NCBI GenBank assembly: GCA_035041965.1
Contig: JAPYMA010000167.1
Location: forward strand, 1 to 64,000
Reading direction: 5' to 3'
Origin: Anisakis pegreffii
Taxonomy: Eukaryota > Nematoda > Chromadorea > Rhabditida > Anisakidae
DNA length: 64,000 bases
Below, piece by piece: positions 10,357 through 23,017 of the stretch (positions are counted from its first letter, which is position 1; every line of letters begins with the position of its first letter). The notes below the pieces were generated by a model. It worked only from the letters and a program-made list of their open reading frames with translations, made no database searches and was not told where the DNA came from. The position numbers were made by a program, and so were the translations under genes.

Positions 10357-13300
10357 ATGGACGAGGAATTGTTGCAACTTTCTCGGTGTATTATTTGTGA
10401 AATTACGGTTGGACAAAATGAGCAGCCGTATGTACGATGCACTGAATGCAGTAGTCGAGATAACGAAGTGAACTTATGTGCTTCGGTAAGAATACATCTT
10501 TGTAGACAAGTTTGATTGCATTCGGCATGAAAGATTATTTTGTTTTGTTTCATTTTTGGAATTTGCTCGCCAGATTCCATTAGAGTTAATTTGTAGTTAC
10601 TTATCATTAGGAACATCATTGATCTAACGTATAAATGAACTTATTTGGCAGTTTTCCCCTTCCTTCTTTCTATTTGTTATCTTATTTACAGTGTTTTCTG
10701 ATGGGTGCAGAATGTGGTGCGCACAAGCGTGGCCATAATTATCAAGTGGAGGACCCGTGTGGACCACCGGTGTTCAATGCAAAGGCTGGAATTGAACGAC
10801 CATGGGGTTGGAAGCAAGATATGAAACTAATTCATACAGCTCATAAATACCGTCTAGGAAATTGGTATTTACTCAATACATTGTCATCGTTACTTATGCA
10901 TTGCTTGAGATTTAATAATTCGGAATGCATTTTGTTAATTCGCGCTAAGCTATGCTCATTCGAAAATTGAACGAAGAAGGCCATCCTGGATAAACGAAAT
11001 CATATATATGGTTGTTGAGGGATTTATAGGGACGAAATTGCGAAGTGTATGAAAACAAATCGAACAGCCGAAGAAGTGAAAAATCATTTTGATCGTTATT
11101 TCGTTCGTGGTGCAGTTGGTCAATACGCGTCAACCATTGTTTCAAGGTCTCATACGAACTCATTTCCTTTTCTTTCTTTTTGTTGCTGCAAATAATTGAT
11201 GTGCTTGATCAATTGATCGAATTTAAGGCCATTTATTGACGATATGACCGTTGATGAATGTTTTGGTCGAGAACGAGATCCTATCTTTGTTGGTGATGAT
11301 ACCACTAATCAACTTGGTGCAGCCACCTACAACTCATCGAAATGGCAGTGTCAGCTTTTTTCATTCAGTGAATGCTTTTTATTTAGCGAAACTACTTCTT
11401 TTGAAGACGACATCCAGTGTTGGAAGAATAGAGTAGAGGTTCGCGTGAGCTCACTTGAAATGGAGTATTCACTCATTAATAGATTGTTTTTAAAAACCAT
11501 TAAGCAGGAACAAAAGATGTGATTTTCAGATATAAGAGAATTTGTGAGTGAAAATAACGTGTTGATCGATTTGGATGAACCAAATTGGATGGACACAATA
11601 AGTGATAAAGTGAAGAGGTATAAAGAGAGGAAGTTGCAAAGTTCACTTAATCTGTTGAATTCATCATCCACATCATCATCATGTTCTCGAGCGCTCTTTA
11701 TCGATACAACGCCAATCAACTCGGGCAGTCATCACTTCATCGATGCAGTCATCATGCCTAAGCCGTCTATCACTCCATATCCACCTACACCTCCACTCTC
11801 ACCAATACGCATTACCATTCATTCGGTTTGTATTCGTTCATTTTTTGAGAGAAGATTCATGATACTGTTAGTTTATGATGTATTTTAGTGTAAGGTTGGG
11901 ATGGTCTGAACTCGTTTAGTTTTGAACAAATTCTTCGTTTGGTTTTTTTGTAATGTGTAACTTTTAATTATAACTCACTTCATTTAAATGCTTTGTTGAC
12001 ATGCTAAAGTTACACTTCTCAACGATTCGTTGTTAATCGATCAATGTTATATGTATAAACTAAACGAATGGTGTGATTAATGTTCCTTTAGGTGGATGCA
12101 AGTTCCGATGAAAGCAGTGAATTGGGTATGGCTAACCATCATTCAGAGAGCGCTGCTAGTCAAAATCAACAGCTCAACTGTTCGGCAATAAGCAATGGCG
12201 GTAACAAGCATGCGCGTACCCGACGTTGTTTTTCATCACAACACCCGTCATCTGCTGCAGATACTTCCTATGCAACTTCTTCAACTTCACGTCCTCTCTC
12301 AAATATCGGTCTGCAAAGTTCTGGTGGTTTGTTGTCTTTTTGATGGGTTCTTTTAATACTGTTATTTCTTTCTTTCAATAGATCTTTCTTCTTTGCATGC
12401 AAGTTGGGTAAACCTCTAATTTCATTTGGCATTATCTTGAACCATAACGATCAAATTATGTAGATTATCTTGAAGCAACTGAAAATTTTGGTCGCTATCG
12501 TTCAAAGTGGCAATCAAAGTTGAATTAGAGAATTGTTAAGATGAAACAGATCATTCAACACCGCGAAATGAAACTACAAAACGGCGTGTATCATTACCTG
12601 GCCCGAGTCGTACAAAAAGAAGAGTATCGTCATCATCTTTATCGAAGAAGGAACATCGCGGTTCGAAGGTAAAAAGCTTAATTGGCTTCAGTTTGCAGCA
12701 TTAATTTCGTGAAATGTTTAAGGTCGGTATGTAGCAGAGCATCAGTTGCTTTTGACCAAATTCGATACCTAATGAACTTAATTGTGTAATGATAGCCAAA
12801 GTTGTGTTATTATTGTTATGTCATTGGTGCCGTCGTTGATATTCTGAGTGCCAAACTAAAATGATGAGCAAATCAGTGATGCTTTGTTGGTGGTATGCGA
12901 TCGTTTAATGATGAAGAAAAAAGAGTATTTTCTTGCAGCAGCAGCATCAACAAATTAAGCATTTGAATGGAACAAGTTCATCGTCAACCCTAACAATAGC
13001 AACCACGCCAACAACGTCATCGTCGATTAGCAATAAAGTATCTGCAATGAATGGATCTGTATGTGCTAAGAGTATTCGAATCAGTGAACGTGATCAAGAA
13101 CGTCTATTAGCCACATATACCGAAGCATATTTACGTATGTTGCATGCGGCTGAAATGCAACAACAATCGTCACGAGCACAAAAAATGTCAAGATTGCGCG
13201 AAGATGATTTGCAGTTGTTAGCATATATGCCGAAACGAGACGACTTCGAATATGTTCGTTCTGTTTTGATTACTTCAGATCTTATTCGTTTGAATTATTA

Positions 13301-15502
13301 TGGAAAAGTATTAGATTCGTTGTTGTTGATCTATGTAAACAGTAACAAGAGCACATTTTGCAGTCAGTAGTACTGATTGAGATGAATTTGATGTAAATTG
13401 GTTCCTACCAATTACAGTAATATTTCTTCAGCGCATCATAATTGAAACAGAAATTGCATTTCTGTTTGCATCATAATAATGATGATAATCTAACTGTCCT
13501 CGTGGGACTCTACTATTCTGTTTTTTTTTCTTCAGGAATACAACAATGAATTTGAGCGACTCATAAGTCGACTTCAGCTTAGTCCAACGGCTGAAGAGGA
13601 CGAAAATGAGCAATTTGCTGATGGTAATTGCTTTATTGTAGATGTTCATTATCATCATCTTTATTGTTGTCTTCTCTTCTCATTAAGGCGAAAAAATTGA
13701 TTTCTGAAGTGTAGACAATGCAGTAGCAATCAGTCATCCAATTTTTCGTTGATCAGCTCGGTTCTAAGTAAAATGAATCAATTGTTTGATTGATTGATTG
13801 ATTGATTGCTGTTAAGATGTGAAAATCAGCAAGGTGCTTTACTACAATCGGCAAATGATGCAAAGACGTCAACGCAAGAATATGCTCCGAGAATTTGATC
13901 TAATCAACGAATTCTTTGATAAGATTAAGGTTGTTGTAGCGGTTATCGTTTTGCATTCATTCTTTTTGCTCCTTGTTTTCATTCATTAGTTCAAAACTAT
14001 TGCCGGAGAAGTGGATGGGGTTGTTTGTTTATGCAACAGCAGTAGTTGATGACGCTGCATGACAGTTGTATGTTAATGATATCGATCAAGTATGCTGAGG
14101 TGAAAATTGTAACATAAAAACTTGCAAGGCGAGTTCATAGTGTTCAACATGTATAAATGGTGAATGAATAGTCGTAGTCGAATCCAATTGAATATCTCCA
14201 GAACAACGCCACTGCGACTCGCAAAAATCCATCGACTACACCAGGCGGCATTTCTTCGTGTTCGGCTCAAGTTCGGCTTGCATCGTCCCAAATGAAGAGA
14301 ACACCCACAGCTCGAAATGAGGAGTCTTCAGCGACTCAACATCATTATCGTGATGAACAGAAGAATGTCTTAATTAATAAAGTCCGTCAAGTGGTTAATA
14401 AGGAAGAATTTAAACAACTGAACGACGTTATTAGAAGTGAGATTGATTGTTTAATTTGAGTATACACTATTATCTTTGTTCGATCGGTTAATTTTCATGT
14501 TGTTCCACTTTGGATGGATAGATGGATTTTCTTATTGATTGCTTGTGAAAGAAGGATGAAGAATGCTGCTGCAATTTAACTGAAACGGGAAATGGGAAGA
14601 ATAAAACTCCTTTCGTTTGATTTGATTTACTTTTATTTCTGGTGTGCCAAATTAATGAAATATTAACTGGAGTTTATTTTTGTAGAGCTGGAATCGTCAT
14701 CGAAGCGAATCGAACAGTTGAAAGATTTGAAAGCTCGGGGAGTGAAAGTGTTAAAACGTTCGTTTATTGATTCATTCAAATCGTTTGTCTTTTAAAATTG
14801 TTCATATAAGAGAAGACCTTTGATGTTGTTAGCTGATATTTTGTTGTTATTGTTTTTTTGGATTGCAGCTGGTCAGAAAATCGACTCTGATCATCATACA
14901 CGTAGACGTAAACGACGAGGTGACAAGTATAAGTCATCACAACGCAAGTACGTTTTCGTTTAGACCCTCTTTGTGCATTTCGAAAACATTTGTGATTTTT
15001 GTTCACTCACCCGGTAAGCTATCGTCAATGACTGTGCTATGCTAATAATCGGAGTATGGAAATTTCATGGAGTTGTTTCATATAAATCATTACCTTGGGA
15101 CGATAAGAAGATCGCCTGAGACAAGTAATAGTTCATGTTGAAATGTCAACGAGCGAAAAGGTTGTTCGTAAATCGAGTTGTTGACCAATATTTAATTGTT
15201 GCCGAATGTGGTGAGGAGCAGCGGTTGAGAAGGAACAACTGCATTGAATGATATGATGTTTAGATTGCTTGATCGATTATCTTCATCATCGGTTTAATGT
15301 TTCAAAAAAGTTTAAGAAAAGAAGAAGGACGAATTAGTGTGACATAAAGTTCGATAATGGTTTTTTGAATTGTGTAATCGTTTGTGATACAAACACCTCT
15401 GATTTGTTCATTTCAAGGGCAGCACTTCGCTGGAATCGATTCAAACGATGGAATAAGCGACAGCAACTTCAATCCGAGGCTGCAACTGAATCTGATACTT
15501 GA
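10357..15502 (+). CDS. ADA2/TADA2-type transcriptional adaptor
   Basis: ADA2 proteins couple the Gcn5 acetyltransferase to nucleosomes in SAGA-type complexes in the nucleus. Phase-consistent exons: 10357-10485, 10692-10864, 11030-11146, 11228-11316, 11530-11825, 12092-12326, 12464-12490, 12541-12668, 12939-13253, 13536-13623, 13817-13929, 14202-14436, 14686-14757, 14869-14947, 15418-15502 (about 726 aa). A ZZ zinc finger comes first (C11, C14, C28, C31, C41, C44, H54, H58), then a SANT domain at about 79-128 with the typical 'LGNWDEIA' turn, and 'YMPKRDDFEYEY' near 494-505, the family's conserved mid-region motif. A basic coiled region follows ('YYNRQMMQRRQRK'). The order ZZ-SANT and the RDDFEYEY motif fit TADA2B best. 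Animal ADA2 proteins are about 420-450 aa; the excess is a Ser-rich insert after SANT (about 170-480) and a Lys/Arg-rich tail. I see no C-terminal SWIRM domain. The exon 4 donor (11292 or 11316) and the 27-base exon are uncertain. Confidence 0.85.
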
Positions 15503-16331
15503 ATCTGAACCGAGAGCTGAGTGTCCTGAAGAAGTGGTGCTCTTAGTCATTTCTTGGTGGTATTTTCATATTGTACAACTACCTAATTGATAATTTTTGT
15601 TTAAAAGTTTTTGTATCATTGCAAATAACCTTTCCTCCTTAAATCTGTTCATCCCTTTAAGTTCTCGATTTTTGATTTACTCAAACTCATTGTGCAAAAT
15701 ATAACGTTTGGTGTGTATCATTAACTGCCTAAGCATTAAAAAATGAATATTATATCGTCGCTGTTATTGATGATTATGATAACAATAAGAATTGTTATCA
15801 TTTTGTGTACAGTAATGTGGAATTATTATCGTTATTGTTGCAGTGTTAATGTGGAATACGATAGTTTCTTTGTAGTAGATACCTCGCCAGAAATTTCATT
15901 TTGCAGTTTTATTCCCTAAAATATGTATACTTATGTGCAACGTAATTGGTGGCGATTTTGTTTATTTGCTTAAACAGCAACAACTATTGTTTGTGGTGAA
16001 GCACTGAAATTAGTATGATGCGATCAGCTGTTGTTATCCGTGGCTTGCTCTAAATTGTATCATTCAATGAAAACGTGTAAAGTTATTTCATTTTGTTCAT
16101 TCTTTATCATATCAATTCTTGTTCAAGTATAATATTTTATTGTTGTACGTACGTTATCCTCAACGCATTTAATTGATTCCATCAATATTGTGAAGTGTTC
16201 ATCTTGTGTAGTTTGAAATGAATTCTTTTTTTAAGGATTACTTATGTGTAATTGTGCGTTTTTGTTTAATGAAGTTGTGGATTATTAAATGCATAGTGAC
16301 GGGCAGCAACCGACTGGTGATTTCGAATTGC

Positions 16332-16382
16332 TAATCGTTTAAACCATTGCTGCTCGCCGAGTAGCAATGGTTTAAACGATTA
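16332..16382. repeat. Hairpin with 20-bp perfect arms and wobble extension
   Basis: Arms 16332-16351 and 16363-16382 are exact inverted copies ('taatcgtttaaaccattgct'). The stem continues toward the centre with one mismatch (a G:U pair if transcribed on this strand), leaving a tiny 'gcc' loop. It lies about 830 bases after the ADA2 stop codon. Confidence 0.7.
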
Positions 16383-17513
16383 TCATTTTGATACAAATAA
16401 AGAAGAAAGGGTTTTTCTTTGCGGTTATCGTCTCTATCGGGAAGACACTATTTACAGTTGCATATGATCGTATTTGAGAAACTTTTCTGAATTATAAGGT
16501 TGGATCATTTTGCCTTTTGATGTTCAGATTCAGGGGCAATTCACAGTGATCGTATTTGAGTGCTGGTATTCCCTCATTACGGGCAGTAATTGCTTTTTCG
16601 TTTGTCGTCAATATATCACGGATTTTAATCGATTGATCACAACATTCTCATATCGCGAACATTTCAAAAGTTGCATTTATAACAGAGAGATATCGTTGGT
16701 CGGTTACTTTTGATGATATTCACGGTGTGATCACACGATAGAGTGTTGTTTCGTTTAGAAATGAACTATGATGATTTCTTCATTTATTGAATGCTTGTAT
16801 ACTTCAGAAATTTGTTTGTTTATTTTTTTGTTTGTTTCATTTGTTTATTTTTGTTTATCATTCAGTATTTATTTCTCAAATTGATGTGTTCAAACTCGAA
16901 ATAAAATTCACTTCCATTTATGTTAGTTATGATAATAACGCAAATACGATACGATTGTTGTATCAGTATAACTCGAAAGGGTCGTCAAAAGTTTTCAGAA
17001 TGTATTCAAATAGTGGTACATATTGAAATATTAAAAAGAATAACGACAATCTCTGGTCTTGTCAAAAACAAGGCCATTTCCTGCTGAGAATGCCGTACGA
17101 GGGTGATGTCTATTCGATAATCGCCAGCTCGTTCACATCCGTTATGATAATTGCGATGAGATCAATCGTTCACTGCTCCTTCAGCAATATCCTTCAAGTA
17201 GGTTATTGTTCACTCATCGTCAGTAATTATCGTACAATTCAACTTGATAAAAATGCGACTAATCCGAACGTGCATGGATGAATATCTCTGGTTGCTTTTA
17301 TGAAGTTGATTATTTTACTCAACCACTGCACACATCCTTGTTCGTTGCTGTATTAGGTACTAAAATACGAATTGATTACCCTCATTTCTGACATAACCAC
17401 TCGTGCTTTCATAATCCATGATGATTTGTCTTATTTATGTCTTCCTATCTATCGTACAAAATACTTCGATTGTCCGCTACTCGATACAGTAATGATATGG
17501 TTGTTGTTGTAGA

Positions 17514-17650
17514 CCAGTGGTTCTCACGAGGGATGAAACGACCCATTTTGGGTAATTTGGAGGTATCGAGGAGGGTCGGGAAATTAGTATTGTGCAGTTG
17601 TTATCTGATGATAGAACGCCATTGTGATAGTGTTTTTAAACTCGAGTTTG
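17514..17650 (+). mobile_element. hAT-like miniature element, copy 2
   Basis: It starts 'ccagtggttctcacgaggg', a classic hAT-type end, followed by 'cattttgggtaatttgg', 'gggtcgggaaattagtat', 'tgatagaacgccattgtg' and 'agtgttttt'. The right end is not clear. The overlapping 99-codon frame at 17437-17736 is an accident of the element. Confidence 0.5.
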
Positions 17651-18133
17651 TAAATTTTAACAGGGTTTTCATTCTTTTCCTTACTGTTGCAATCGCTCTC
17701 ATCACTTTTATCACCAAATGTGTTCTCTTTTGCTAATTTCTCATTCATTTCACTCAACAATTAAAGTCAAATTCTCATTCTATCAAATACACTCTATAAT
17801 TGATCATTTGACTGTCGAACGTTGTCGAGCAATTCAATTCAATTGCTGCATTGTTGATTTCGGCTTTCAACACTCGTCAACGTATCCAGTAAATAGTATA
17901 TGCTACAGAATAAGAAATTGATTCGAGCTGTGAAGTGAAGTGATACGAAGTGAATGAGAAAAACTCATCAAGAGAACGGTATTCGCATGTAATAGCTATG
18001 AGAGTGAATACACAACGTCTGAAAAGAATGAGAATTCATCTAAATCAGTTAGTTTGAAGTGAGCGTGTCATAGACAATAGCTTTTCATGCAATCATAATC
18101 AATTGCAATAATGAGCAGCACAATGGTCTAGGA

Positions 18134-18568
18134 CAGCGATTCTCATAAGGGGTGAAATTACTCGTTTTGGGTAATTCGGGGATATCGAGGGGGATGGCGA
18201 GGGGTTAATGGGGGGAGGGGGTCGGGAATTAATATTTCCTGCATCTGCTAGTTATGATAGAACACCATTGTGAGGTGTATTTTTCACTGGGATATCTAAA
18301 TGCGGCTCGTTGATGGAAACACTCATCTTTATCCTATTTTCTATGTATTTCTAGCTCGCCCAGGTCTGAGCAAAAGTCAGTTTGAAGTAGTCACAATTAT
18401 TTCGTAAGTTCTTGAATATATTGGCAGACACCGTCTCTCATGAACAGTAAGAATTGATTGAATTCTTCGGTATAACAGAAGAGATCATCGTATCAGGGAG
18501 AGAGGGGGTAACGGCGGCCTGCCAAATCATCAAAAGGTGTAATGAAGTATCGAACGTGAAAACCACTG
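18134..18568 (+). mobile_element. hAT-like miniature element, copy 3 (longest)
   Basis: The left end 'cagcgattctcataagg' and right end 'gtgaaaaccactg' are imperfect inverted repeats of each other, giving an element of about 435 bp. The interior shares the G-rich block, 'gtcgggaattaatatt' and 'atgatagaacaccattgtga' with the other copies. The flanking 8-mers 'gtctagga' and 'ctgtagac' match at only four positions, so an original target duplication is at best eroded. Confidence 0.55.
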
Positions 18569-19133
18569 CTGTAGACAGTCTATTTGAAAAATGACTGGAT
18601 GGATGCATGCAAAAGAAACGAACAGTATGACGAAAACTGAAACGAACAGCGGATTTTCTCGAGTAGATCTCTGCGGTGGATGGCTCGCTCTTAATCCAAC
18701 AAGTTAAACGGGTTCATCAAAGAATTGTCTCATCAAACGATTAAACCAGCGATGATGCCATTTGCATTACCACATCGTTTGGCATATATTTGCGAATGTG
18801 TGCCAGTATCCATTCTATTTGGATATTTCGACAAGTTGAAGCATCAGTAGCCAGCTCGGCAGTAGCCATCCCTTTCTCTTCACCTTCCTCCCCTCTGAAG
18901 TATTTGCTCATTCACAATATCTAAAATCTCGATTGCGCATCATCTAGAGCTGGGCTCCCCGCGTTCGGGTATTCCTTAACCCCTTCGATGGTCTAGCAAA
19001 GCGTCATTACAATCTATCCACCTCGCAACATTACTCCCCCCATCATCCCACTAGTACATCTGCGGCTTTTATGGTTGTCTCCGATTTCGAGCAAAACAGA
19101 ATTAGAGATGTGAATTGAGACGAACGCCAATGT

Positions 19134-19296
19134 GATGGTTTTCTAAAATTTTAACCATCACAATGGCGTCCCATCACAGTAAACAACACCGTAAGAAATA
19201 CTGATTTCCTCATCCCCTCCGTTGCTCCCCTGACACCACCAAATTACCTGAAAATGGGTAATCACTTGCTGTGGGCACCCCTTATCTAGAGAATCC
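19134..19296 (-). mobile_element. hAT-like miniature element, copy 4
   Basis: On the minus strand it reads 'ggattctctagataagggg', then the 'ttttcaggtaatttgg' and G-rich blocks and 'gggacgccattgtgatgg'. It is diverged from copies 1-3 but keeps the same order of blocks. Confidence 0.45.
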
Positions 19297-19660
19297 AAAT
19301 GCTTAAAATATTTACCTGTCTGTATCTAACCGTTTGTCCGTTTATTATACATATTCATCTATTCACACGAAGGAATAATGTTTGGAAAAGCTCAAAAGAA
19401 CTTTATCGCCTTGTGTTCTTTTTTCTTGATGCATTTGTCACGTAATGAAATTGATTCGACACATCATCATTTCATATGCACTCAATCAGTGCATGTAAAA
19501 CCTTGCATCCTCAACAACATTCTCGTATGACTACTTTTAATCGAAAATCTATCTCAGAGACAAGCAGTTTGCGAAAGTTGACGATTCCTTTGAGTGCTAC
19601 CAAGGAAGGGTAGTGTAGTGGTTTGAATTTGTTTTCGTTTACCACAGTTTTCAATACGCT

Positions 19661-19668
19661 TTTAACAG
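19661..19668 (+). promoter_or_regulatory. Possible trans-splice acceptor of the Hint gene
   Basis: 'tttaacag' ends 39 bases before the chosen ATG (19708). A short upstream ATG at 19685 runs to a stop at once, so it does not change the predicted start. Confidence 0.35.
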
Positions 19669-19707
19669 GCAATCGCTTTTGCTGGATGACAAGACGATTA
19701 TAGTTTG

Positions 19708-22700
19708 ATGTGGATTATGCTATCATTCATTCAACAACAATCGCTTGTTGTTTTCTTCATTTTGAGTGTTGATCAAGTCGTTTGCACTGCTCAGCAGACG
19801 TATTTTTTGCGCTCACAACGGTATAAAAGCGAGAATCAACCGTGCACAACATCATTCAGCGATTTTCGAAATCTATTTAAACTCACTGAAACAGATAACA
19901 ACTACCAATCGGGTGAGTTAACTGAAATAATGTCCAAGACAGAATTGTTTTTTTTTTCTCGATTAAAAATGCAAGCGTCTCTCTGTGTCATTCAAGAGGG
20001 GAGATCTACTATTCGGCCTTGTGGCAGCCACATAAATATCAGCAGTAGAAAGCAGAATTTTTGAATGCAATGAGGAAACTGATAATAGTGAGGAAAGATC
20101 GAGAAAAACAATGCAAAAGGAAATTGTTATGGATCCAGAACACAATATCGAATCGAAGTTCGTTGACTGATCCATGCAGATATCATCACTAAACTGTTTT
20201 TGTTTTCAGGTGATGTAGAATTGAAACATGGAAAGAGAATGGCGGATTGCTACAAGCAGCTATCGTTAACCGAGACTCATCAAAAGTTGCCAGGACTTCG
20301 TGCGCGTCAACGACGTGCAATTGCTAACAACATAATTGATCTAAAGCAACGTTCCATATCGCATCCTTCATTTCTTGGGTATTAAAGAAGCTAATCTAAG
20401 CGCATTCAACGAATTTTGTTGCCTTCAAAATATAGTTTGATTTCTTATTCTAACAGAAATATTGTTCGATTTTTATGTTAGGAAACGACGAGTGGTTGAT
20501 TATTCATCGAACGACGTAAGATATCGCCATCCTTCACGTAGACGCCACGGAAATGATCGAATTGTTAACACCGAACCATCATCACAATTGTTATCATCAT
20601 CACGTTATGACTACGGTGTTATTTCATCAATGAATCCAAAGGTTTCGTATGCAACAACTTATCACGAGATGCCTCAGAAAGCAACTATAAGACGTAAAGC
20701 AATTGGTAAAAAGTTTCGGTATGTTCCGCAATTCAAGCAGATCACATTCAGTTGTAGAGATCTTTGTACAAATGTATATGAAACTGTAAGCAATGTTACT
20801 TCATTCATTGCCTTCCTTCGTTTCTTCTCTATACAGACACAGCTAACTTATTACGGATTTCATTCGTAACCATCAGCAAGCAATACGATTTTTGATTCAC
20901 AATCAATGGAATAGCATTCAAAATATGTGTTGATTCAATGAACTCTGAAAAGTTTCACCAGAACGCCCAATTGTGTCCTCCTAGATACGAGGAATTCAGT
21001 TAAGTTTTTATTGCCATCATTATCAGTTTGGAAGTAATCAATCCATTTGCAGCTATGGAAAGACTAAACAATATTCTTGGCCAACCGCAAGTTTTGTTCA
21101 GACGTCCTCTCCATATCTTATGTTTGGCCCACGTGAATACACTCCATACGATGAATCATCGCTTGATTTAAAGGTTTTGATTGCTTCTTTATGTCGATGA
21201 CGACTAAACCAACGAATCTGTTTGCGATTGAACTTTTTAGGCTGGTGAGGAGGACTTTGACTACGTGCGCATGATGGATAATGGTAAAAGTGAGTGGAAC
21301 AATCTCAATTCACTTCCAGGAATGATAGAGCAGCAGCCGTATCAACAGCCAGCATATGTGAGTTGCTCTTCCAATCTCCATCAACAAAATTTTCAGCATT
21401 CATAGTTCCAATGTCCGATCATTCTGCATGAAATTTTGCTAGATACCGGCTACTGCTGCTGCTGCTCCGAGTTACGTCCAATTGGCCAGTCAATCATTTC
21501 CACTCGTCAATTATTATTCACCATCGCAAGTGACCAGCACGACCATCTCTCGGAATGCCATCCCACTAGATGTGCCCTATGCCAATGTTCAACGTGCATC
21601 ACCGAACTTCCTTGCTGCTCCCGTATATGATGCTTACGATTCAACGGTATGACCTTCATCTGCAGTAACTTCAAATATGATATTTGAAGTAGCTTTTATC
21701 TCGTTTCTTGTCTGACAATTTCAAATCATTTTAACGTTATCACTGCTTCGTTGATAATCGTTATTATTGTTTGCATAAAATGAATGAGCGAAATTTTTGA
21801 AGGCAAATCTGAACAATGTTTTCGGGGCGCTGCAATGTTTCAGTGGTGATATGACGGTTGAAACTCCAGAAGGCATAAAATCGATTCGTGCATTGCGAAT
21901 TGGCGATAATGTACTTTCAATTGATGGCTCATCGGTAACAGCTTACTGCTCCATAAGTGGCCATTATCCTTCAATTTTATGCAACATTCATTTCCAGTTC
22001 CTAATTTTACGAATCTTCTGCATAAATTCTCAGGAATTCTTTACTTTGGAACAAAACGTTGTTGATAACAATAACATAGTAAAAAATTCATTCGTAAGAG
22101 ATTCTCAGTTAGTATTGTTTGTCTGATTACCTTTGTCGAGCCTCTGACGGATTTCAAGCTTTTCCATTGATTCTCCTCAGTACTTCTTTTTCAGATAAGC
22201 TACTCACCAGTGATAATGTTTTTGCACCGACTCGACGACGAAATAGCTGAATTCAATTTATTGACAATGGTATGTTGTTGAATGAATTCACGAAAACTAT
22301 CAATCTCTCATAATTGTTTGCAATTTTTGAAATAATTCTTTAATTGATTGTTCCGCAAAGCAACCAAATTCAGGAAGACAATCGGCAGATAAAATTAACA
22401 AATTTTCATCTAATCTACGTTTCGAACTGTGGTATAAACGAACAATTACGTTTGATCCATTCGAAAGATGTCCTCGAAGGACACTGCGTACATGCTATCC
22501 ATACTAGTGATGACAACAATGAGAACAGTAACATTTATAATACTGTCAACAACAATAACTCCATGAAACAACTCAAAGTTATCAACGTCACTCGTGTATG
22601 GATAAGTTTTCTTTCCAACTTTCTTCTCGATTAAATTTGAATTCAGTTCCTGGAATCATTCAATTGCGAAAGATTGATCAATATAGTCAGACTGATTGTT

Positions 22701-23017
22701 GTGAGAAGAGGAACGAAACAAATCACTTGCAGGTTGTTGACTCCGGAATCTATGCGCCCTTAACAACAACCGGCAAAATCTTCATCAATTCTGTACTGTC
22801 CTCATGTCACAGTAACGTAGTGCTAGAAACATTGCAACAAACATTTTTCACACAAATCAAACGTTTCAATTCGTGGTTTAGAGAATGGTGGACGAGCACC
22901 GAACAGGACAAATGTGATTCATCAAAATGTGATGAACAATTACATCTACCATTCGGTGTTGAATATCTAACCACAGTGCTTGACTTAATCGTACCGCATG
23001 AAACGTTCATGCGTTAA
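19708..23017 (+). CDS. Hedgehog-related secreted protein with Hint (Hog) domain
   Basis: Nematode hedgehog-related proteins are secreted and cleave themselves through a C-terminal Hint domain, releasing an N-terminal effector; many act at the cuticle and epidermis. Exons: 19708-19912, 20210-20378, 20482-20785, 20985-20998, 21053-21173, 21241-21357, 21443-21646, 21803-21934, 22195-22269, 22374-22593, 22647-23017 (about 643 aa). A hydrophobic signal peptide lies at about 1-29. A basic, Ser-rich N-terminal region follows, ending in a small Cys cluster ('SCRDLC'), then a Pro/Tyr/Ala-rich spacer. The Hint domain starts at 'QCFSGDMTV' with the cleavage Cys at about 390; the Thr/His pair is in 'LTNFHLIYV' (T456, H459). 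'DSGIYAPLTTTG' and 'VLSSCHS' near the C-terminus are typical of the Hog half. I do not recognise the N-terminal half as Wart, Ground or Qua with confidence, so no symbol is given. The 14-base exon is weak; an alternative exon lies at about 20838. Confidence 0.85.

Larger units (their letters stand above)
15503..19707. other. Intergenic region between ADA2 and the Hint gene
   Basis: No coding exon found. The first part is probably ADA2 3' UTR. It holds a strong hairpin at 16332-16382, hAT-like miniature elements at 17514-17650, 18134-18568 and 19134-19296, and AT-rich unique sequence. The Hint gene promoter should lie in the last kilobase. Confidence 0.6.
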
